Assembly (NCBI GenBank): GCA_014728015.1
Contig: WJMI01000078.1
Span: 1-43,723 of the forward strand
Reading direction: 5' to 3'
Source: Chitinivibrionales bacterium
GTDB taxonomy: Bacteria > Fibrobacterota > Chitinivibrionia > Chitinivibrionales > WJMI01
DNA length: 43,723 bases
Below the pieces are notes generated by a model, which was not told the origin of the DNA, ran no database searches, and saw only the letters and a list, made by a program, of their open reading frames with translations. Each line of letters opens with the position of its first letter. The first letter of the stretch is position 1. A program made the position numbers and the translations under genes. Below, piece after piece: positions 40,139-43,723 of this stretch.

Positions 40139-40785
40139 TAGTTATTTCTATCCTCGCGATATGCGTTCGCGCCGCAGACGACGTTCCTCCGGCGCCCCGG
40201 GTAAGCAACAAGCCGTTCATGCTGTTCGTGCCGCCCCTGCTGCCGCCCGAAGGCGCGGACCGCGCGGGGGCTTTCTCCAATGCCATATTCAACGAACTGA
40301 GGGATTTTTTCGACACGACAAGTTTCCAGGCCATTCTGGTGCAGGATCTCAGCATGGTGGAAAGCATGTCCAACCAGAAGAAAGATATCGTGCTGCGGAC
40401 CGACACCACCGACTGCTATCTCACGGGGCAGATATTCGATACGCTCGTGGTGTGGCTGCGCTACCGCGTGGGCCTCAATCTCTGCAGGGTTGACATTCCG
40501 TACCCCAAGGGGCGCCAGGCCGGTTTGCCGCCCCTGGTCGCCACGAAAGTCTACACGGCCATACGCAACGAGTTCACCGGTATCGTGGATCTGACCGGCG
40601 GCCCCCCCGGCATGACCGTCACGCTGGTCCCCGGCGCCACGGTCGCCCCGCCGCGCACCATGCTGCTTCCGCCGGGCGAATATTTCATTACGTCACAGTA
40701 TCCCGGTTTCCAGACCAGGCGCGACACGCTGACCGTGTTTCAGGGACGGACCACGAAAAAGCGGATTCTTATGTTGCCCGATTGA
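40114..40785 (+). CDS. Exported protein with PEGA-like C-terminus
   Basis: This 223-residue protein has a signal peptide (LIVISILAICVRA). The middle part (about 35-150) is alpha/beta with FMLFVPPLLPPEGADRAGAF, resembling proteins that compute or bind nucleotide-like ligands only loosely; family not recognised. The C-terminal 70 residues read FTGIVDLTGGPPGMTVTLVP, MLLPPGEYFITSQYPGFQTR and FQGRTTKKRILML, a PEGA-like beta module. It starts within the last codons of the beta-helix/TSP3 gene, so the two are translationally coupled and probably work together at the cell surface. Confidence 0.65.
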   Translation: MPGPKAALIVISILAICVRAADDVPPAPRVSNKPFMLFVPPLLPPEGADRAGAFSNAIFNELRDFFDTTSFQAILVQDLSMVESMSNQKKDIVLRTDTTDCYLTGQIFDTLVVWLRYRVGLNLCRVDIPYPKGRQAGLPPLVATKVYTAIRNEFTGIVDLTGGPPGMTVTLVPGATVAPPRTMLLPPGEYFITSQYPGFQTRRDTLTVFQGRTTKKRILMLPD

Positions 40786-40798
40786 CCCGGGGCGCCGG

Positions 40799-43051
40799 TT
40801 AAAACATCAGTTTCTTCTTGCGGGCATTCTCTTCGCGGGGCCGGCTCCGACGGGTACCGAACCTTCTGAGGACATCGCCCTTCTTCTCCCGTGTCCTTCG
40901 CGGACCATGGACATCGCACGTGTCGGGCGGGAACCCGGTAACGAAGTATTCTTCCTCGGTCGTGGGGCAGTATTGCGTGGCCATCTTGTGGCTGGCGCTG
41001 CAGATGCGGTGCACCACAATGCCGTCCGGCGCGGGAAACGACTGAACGGGCAGCTCCCGGTGAAGCGCCATCATGGCAGGCACCCAGATAGGTATCGCGC
41101 CCCGCGAGCCGGTGATGCCGTGGCCCATGCCCCGCCGCTCGTCGACCCCTACCCATACGCCGCAGGTGATTTGCGGCGTGAACCCTACGAACCAGGCATC
41201 GGAGTAGTCGTTGGTCGTGCCGGTCTTGCCGCCGGCGGGGCGATTGAACCCGAGGCCCGGAATCGATGCTCCGGTACCGCTGGTAACCACGGTGCGAAGC
41301 AGCGACGTCATCATCCATGCGGTCCGCGGGGAGATTATCTGTTCCACCGCGGTCTCGTGTTCTTCGAGCAGGCGGTCGCCTTTATCGAAGATCCGCTCTA
41401 TGAAATACGGCTCGGCGCGCCTGCCGCCGTTGGGAAAAATGCTGTACGCCGATGTCATTTCCATGGGAGTGGCTTCACACGCGCCGATAGCCAGGGCGGG
41501 CACGGGATTCATGCGATGCGTGAGGCCCATGAGCCGGGCGTATTCGATGACCTTGAGCGCGCCGATGTCCTGGAGGACCTGTATGGCCACGAGGTTGATG
41601 GATTTCTTGATGGCATGCCTGAGGGTCACCGGGCCGCTGAATTCTCGGTCATAGTTTTCCGGCCGCCACAAGCCCTCTGGTGTCTCGAGGGTAATCGGCT
41701 GGTCCAGCACGACCGTTGCCGGGGTGTAGCCACTGTCAATTGCGGCCGTATACACGAACGCCTTGAACGAGGAGCCGGGCTGACGGCGCGCCTGGGTGGC
41801 CCGGTTGAACTTGCTTTCGGAGAAATCGCGCCCGCCGATCAGGACGCGGATCGCGCCGGTGCGCGTGCCGAGCGCGACCACCGCTCCCTGCACGATACGC
41901 AGGCGGACCGAATCAGGCAGGGCGTCATACTCCTTTTCGTGTGCCGCATAGATGGAGTCGAAGCTGGCGAGGAATTTCGCGCCGCTTATCCCGAGCCTGG
42001 CGTGCGCGTGCGTGCTGTCAAGGAATATCCTGTTGGCGCGTTTCTGCAGCGTGCGCAGGTGTTCGGTGAGCGCGCGCTCGGCCGAGTCCTGCGCGACGGG
42101 ATCGAGCGTCGTGTAGATGCTCAGCCCGCCGTTGTACAGGAGGCGCTCGCCGTAGGTCTTCTCGACATGCTGGCGCACCATTTCCATGAGATAAGGCGCG
42201 GTCTTGGAACCGCGCTTCTGGGGGTTAGAAGGGATGCTGTCGGCAAGGACCGCCGCGGCCTCCCGGCGATCGATAAAACGCATTTTGCGCATGGCGCGTA
42301 TCACCGCGTTGCGGCGTTTGGTCACGCGTTCGAGGTTTTCCGGCTTGTCCGGACGGTAATGCTCGGGGAGCTGGATGAGTCCGGCAAGCACCGCGCATTC
42401 GTTGAGCGTGAGCTCGGATACCGGCTTGCTGTAGTACCGCTGGCTCGCGGCTTCCACGCCGTAGACCCCCGCGCCCAGGTACACCTGATTGAGGTACAGC
42501 TCGAGTATCTCACGCTTGGTATAGTAGTGCTCGATCTGGACCGCGGTCATGGCCTCGCGAATCTTGCGAATCAGTGACTGCCGAAACGAAAGGTACACGT
42601 TTCGGGCGAGCTGCTGCGTGATAGTGGATGCGCCTTGAGCATAGCCCCCCCGCACGACATTGACAATGACCGCGCCCAGAATGCGGCGGGTGTCGATCCC
42701 CCAGTGTTGGTAGAACCGGCGGTCTTCGATGGCCACCACGGCGTTGCGCAGGTTCGACGGCATCCGGTCGAGCGGCACCCAGAACCGCCGTTCCACGCTG
42801 AACTCATGCACCAGCGAGCCGTCGGCGGCATACACCTTTGACACGAGCGGGGGCTGGATGTTCTGCAAATCCCCCGGCGACGGCAGGGTGCTGGCCATGT
42901 TGTACAGAAAGCGAATGCCCACGGCCGTGGCGAGAGACAACACAAACAAGACCAGCAGCACGAGCGTCACGACACGCTTGCCTTTTGTGCCGCGTGTCTG
43001 TTGGGCGCTGTCAGGGGCGCTTCCCGGTTCTGGGCGTCTTGCGGTATTCAT
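40799..43051 (-). CDS. Class A penicillin-binding protein 1A
   Basis: This 750-residue bifunctional enzyme has a cytoplasmic tail, TM (about 27-50), a GT51 transglycosylase domain with AIEDRRFYQHWGID (catalytic Glu), GASTITQQLARN and YLNQVYLGAGVYGVEAAS, then a transpeptidase domain with GSSFKAF (S-x-x-K), KSIN (S-x-N) and GGKTGTTND (K-T-G). It polymerises lipid II and cross-links peptidoglycan on the periplasmic side. The C-terminal 60 residues after EYFVTGFPPDTCDVHG are basic. The start ATG at 43051 has only a weak AGAGA site. A TACAAT box lies about 25 bp upstream of it. Confidence 0.94.
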   Translation of the reverse strand: MNTARRPEPGSAPDSAQQTRGTKGKRVVTLVLLVLFVLSLATAVGIRFLYNMASTLPSPGDLQNIQPPLVSKVYAADGSLVHEFSVERRFWVPLDRMPSNLRNAVVAIEDRRFYQHWGIDTRRILGAVIVNVVRGGYAQGASTITQQLARNVYLSFRQSLIRKIREAMTAVQIEHYYTKREILELYLNQVYLGAGVYGVEAASQRYYSKPVSELTLNECAVLAGLIQLPEHYRPDKPENLERVTKRRNAVIRAMRKMRFIDRREAAAVLADSIPSNPQKRGSKTAPYLMEMVRQHVEKTYGERLLYNGGLSIYTTLDPVAQDSAERALTEHLRTLQKRANRIFLDSTHAHARLGISGAKFLASFDSIYAAHEKEYDALPDSVRLRIVQGAVVALGTRTGAIRVLIGGRDFSESKFNRATQARRQPGSSFKAFVYTAAIDSGYTPATVVLDQPITLETPEGLWRPENYDREFSGPVTLRHAIKKSINLVAIQVLQDIGALKVIEYARLMGLTHRMNPVPALAIGACEATPMEMTSAYSIFPNGGRRAEPYFIERIFDKGDRLLEEHETAVEQIISPRTAWMMTSLLRTVVTSGTGASIPGLGFNRPAGGKTGTTNDYSDAWFVGFTPQITCGVWVGVDERRGMGHGITGSRGAIPIWVPAMMALHRELPVQSFPAPDGIVVHRICSASHKMATQYCPTTEEEYFVTGFPPDTCDVHGPRRTREKKGDVLRRFGTRRSRPREENARKKKLMF

Positions 43052-43120
43052 ATGCGGAACGAATCTCTAAATTAATTGTAAGACAAAGTTGCATCATAAT
43101 GGGCCGCCGTGCACCATGAA

Positions 43121-43156
43121 GAAAGGCCCTGCCGGCGCGCGGCCGGAGGGCCTTTC
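43121..43156 (-). terminator. Intrinsic-terminator-like hairpin
   Basis: GAAAGGCCCT at 43121-43130 is the perfect reverse complement of AGGGCCTTTC at 43147-43156. A further CCGG/CCGG stem inside gives about 14 bp in all. On the minus strand the 3' arm ends in CCUUUCUUC, a modest U-rich tail, placing transcript end near 43118, about 65 bp before the PBP1A start. Confidence 0.6.
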
Positions 43157-43305
43157 AGTTTCTCTGGAAACCTCGCAAGGACTGGCGCTAACAGCCCTCA
43201 CCGGAGGCTCCTATTGTACGTTCGGTACTGATAGGATCACCTCCTTTCTTCAGGGCACCCGGAAACGCACTGGGAACTCCCCTGGTAAGCTCACCGTGCA
43301 GCGTT
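43121..43305 (-). ncRNA. Candidate structured RNA, about 185 nt, unrecognised family
   Basis: The predicted transcript starts at A43305 and runs left. Helices seen by eye: P1 AACGC/GCGUU (43305-43301 with 43268-43264) closing a three-way junction with two small hairpins; a long hairpin at 43244-43203 with stems GGAGG/CCUCC, CCUAU/AUAGG and GUAC/GUAC; a 7-bp stem AGGGCUG/CAGUCCU (43198-43178); GUUUC-CAGA-GAAAC (43171-43158); and a terminal GC hairpin (43156-43121). The 41-codon open frame through it (43188-43313) starts inside the -10 box, so it is unlikely to be translated. It shows none of the marks of RNase P, tmRNA, SRP RNA or the common riboswitches I know. Not confirmed as a gene. Confidence 0.55.
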
Positions 43306-43311
43306 ACTTCC

Positions 43312-43341
43312 ATTATATATCCATTGCAGCAAAAATGTCAA
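43312..43341 (-). promoter_or_regulatory. Near-consensus sigma-70 promoter
   Basis: TTGACA at 43341-43336 and TATAAT at 43317-43312 (minus strand) match both boxes perfectly with an 18-bp spacer. The expected start falls at 43306-43304, coinciding with the first base of helix P1 in the RNA candidate. This is the strongest promoter match I found in the window. Confidence 0.75.
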
Positions 43342-43423
43342 AGCCGCATTGGCGTATCACCCGGCGGTCTCCGTTTTTCCCCGCCCGCGTCCCGTTGATC
43401 ATGACAATGCCGCGGCCAGGACG

Positions 43424-43723
43424 TCAGTACTCTGTCAGGTGAAACCGCCCGATCCTGGCCTGCAGCCAGGCGGCCGGCACACGAATGCCAAGAATGCCTG
43501 CTGCGCCCAGAACGGGAAATGTAAGCTCCCCGAACATGGGCGCGAGATCTTCGGCATGCACGAGCAGCAGGCGTACAAACAGGGCGAACAGACCGGCGGA
43601 CAGCAGATCCAGAAATATCATGACCGCATTGCCGCGCATCCACTCGTTACAGAACTGGCATTTGAATCGCACCCCGCTGAACGTATAGAACAGGCTGATT
43701 GGCGGGCGAGGGTAGTTGCCGCA
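43424..43723 (-). CDS. Zinc-ribbon membrane protein, partial
   Basis: This is the C-terminal 99 residues of a frame entering from the right edge. It begins CGNYPRPPISLFYTF and continues RFKCQFCNEWMRGN, so Cys residues of a probable zinc ribbon (an upstream CxxC would lie beyond the edge, plus C-x-x-C here) precede a membrane helix VMIFLDLLSAGLFALFVRLL and a second one (LTFPVLGAAGILGIRV), ending FHLTEY. A GTG at 43672 could serve as start, but the in-frame Cys-containing sequence before it suggests a longer protein. Function unknown. Confidence 0.55.
   Translation of the reverse strand, partial: CGNYPRPPISLFYTFSGVRFKCQFCNEWMRGNAVMIFLDLLSAGLFALFVRLLLVHAEDLAPMFGELTFPVLGAAGILGIRVPAAWLQARIGRFHLTEY

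Noticed and set aside
40907-42577. 556-codon plus-strand open frame
   Set aside because: Antisense to the PBP1A gene, with no recognisable domain and shadow-like composition.
43234-43249. Fragment of a 16S rRNA gene
   Set aside because: Only the last 16 nt match the 16S 3' end; the sequence on both sides is unrelated, so it is not an rRNA gene.
43188-43313. 41-codon frame ending GEGC, resembling a peptide precursor
   Set aside because: Its only ATG is part of the TATAAT box, so it cannot lie on the transcript from that promoter, and no maturation enzyme is nearby; RNA structure explains the region better.
43339-43423. Minus-strand frame resembling an FHA or S4 tail (GIVMINGTRAGKNGDRR)
   Set aside because: Only about 34 codons, overlapping the promoter and the stop of the neighbouring gene; too short to support.
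1-43723. tRNA genes, CRISPR arrays, insertion sequences, integrases
   Set aside because: Looked for cloverleaf-like stretches, regular spaced repeats and transposase or integrase motifs; none were found.

Overview
The window is about 44 kb of fairly GC-rich DNA from a Gram-negative bacterium. The envelope gene set supports this: Pal lipoprotein, a Blc-type lipocalin, a TolC/RND efflux system, heptose kinase HldA for LPS core, class A PBP1, many lipobox lipoproteins and an outer-membrane barrel. No rRNA, tRNA, insertion sequence, integrase or CRISPR array is visible, so the lineage cannot be fixed. A didermic group with many TSP3-repeat and lamin-tail surface proteins (for example Fibrobacterota or relatives) is only a guess.

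Region 1 (1-4028, all minus strand) is the upstream end of an exopolysaccharide locus: a Wzz-like chain-length protein running off the left edge and a MarR-type EPS regulator. Between and upstream of them lies a dense row of nucleotidyltransferase/HEPN (MNT-HepT, HI0073-HI0074, AbiEii-like) modules. Some are intact; others are visibly decayed by internal deletions, truncation or a homopolymer frameshift.

Region 2 (4452-8665, plus) is a compact type VI secretion block, tssA-tssB-tssC-hcp, i.e. the cap/chaperone, both sheath subunits and the tube, with no baseplate or membrane-complex genes in view. A 174-bp long imperfect inverted repeat ending in a T tract follows hcp.

Region 3 (9062-17209) holds a lamin-tail lipoprotein behind a sigma-54-like promoter, recG, a membrane GT2 glycosyltransferase, an RtcB-type RNA ligase, cutA, a lone response-regulator receiver protein and one hypothetical gene.

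Region 4 (17155-23450, minus) is a four-gene operon: PadR regulator, TolC, membrane-fusion lipoprotein and RND permease, with stop/start overlaps between the last three and a consensus promoter in front of padR.

Region 5 (23666-35772) carries a zinc-metallopeptidase-like lipoprotein and a five-gene minus operon (methyltransferase, MscS channel, FMN-binding protein, TPR protein, small repeat protein). It also has a tandem alpha/beta-hydrolase fusion, lipocalin, pyrimidine-dimer glycosylase, outer-membrane barrel, several lipoproteins including pal, a second FMN-binding-like protein that has lost its flavinylation threonine, a pilin-like protein and a DUF4177-like protein.

Region 6 (35834-43723) has a polysaccharide deacetylase with an N-terminal zinc-finger-like segment, an M50 protease, hldA, a beta-helix/TSP3 surface protein overlapping a PEGA-like exported protein, and PBP1A. 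Between PBP1A and a partial zinc-ribbon membrane protein lies what I regard as the most interesting item in the window: a roughly 185-nt candidate structured RNA on the minus strand. It has a near-consensus sigma-70 promoter, a GC-rich terminator-like hairpin, and an internal 16-nt stretch complementary to the usual 3' end of 16S rRNA.
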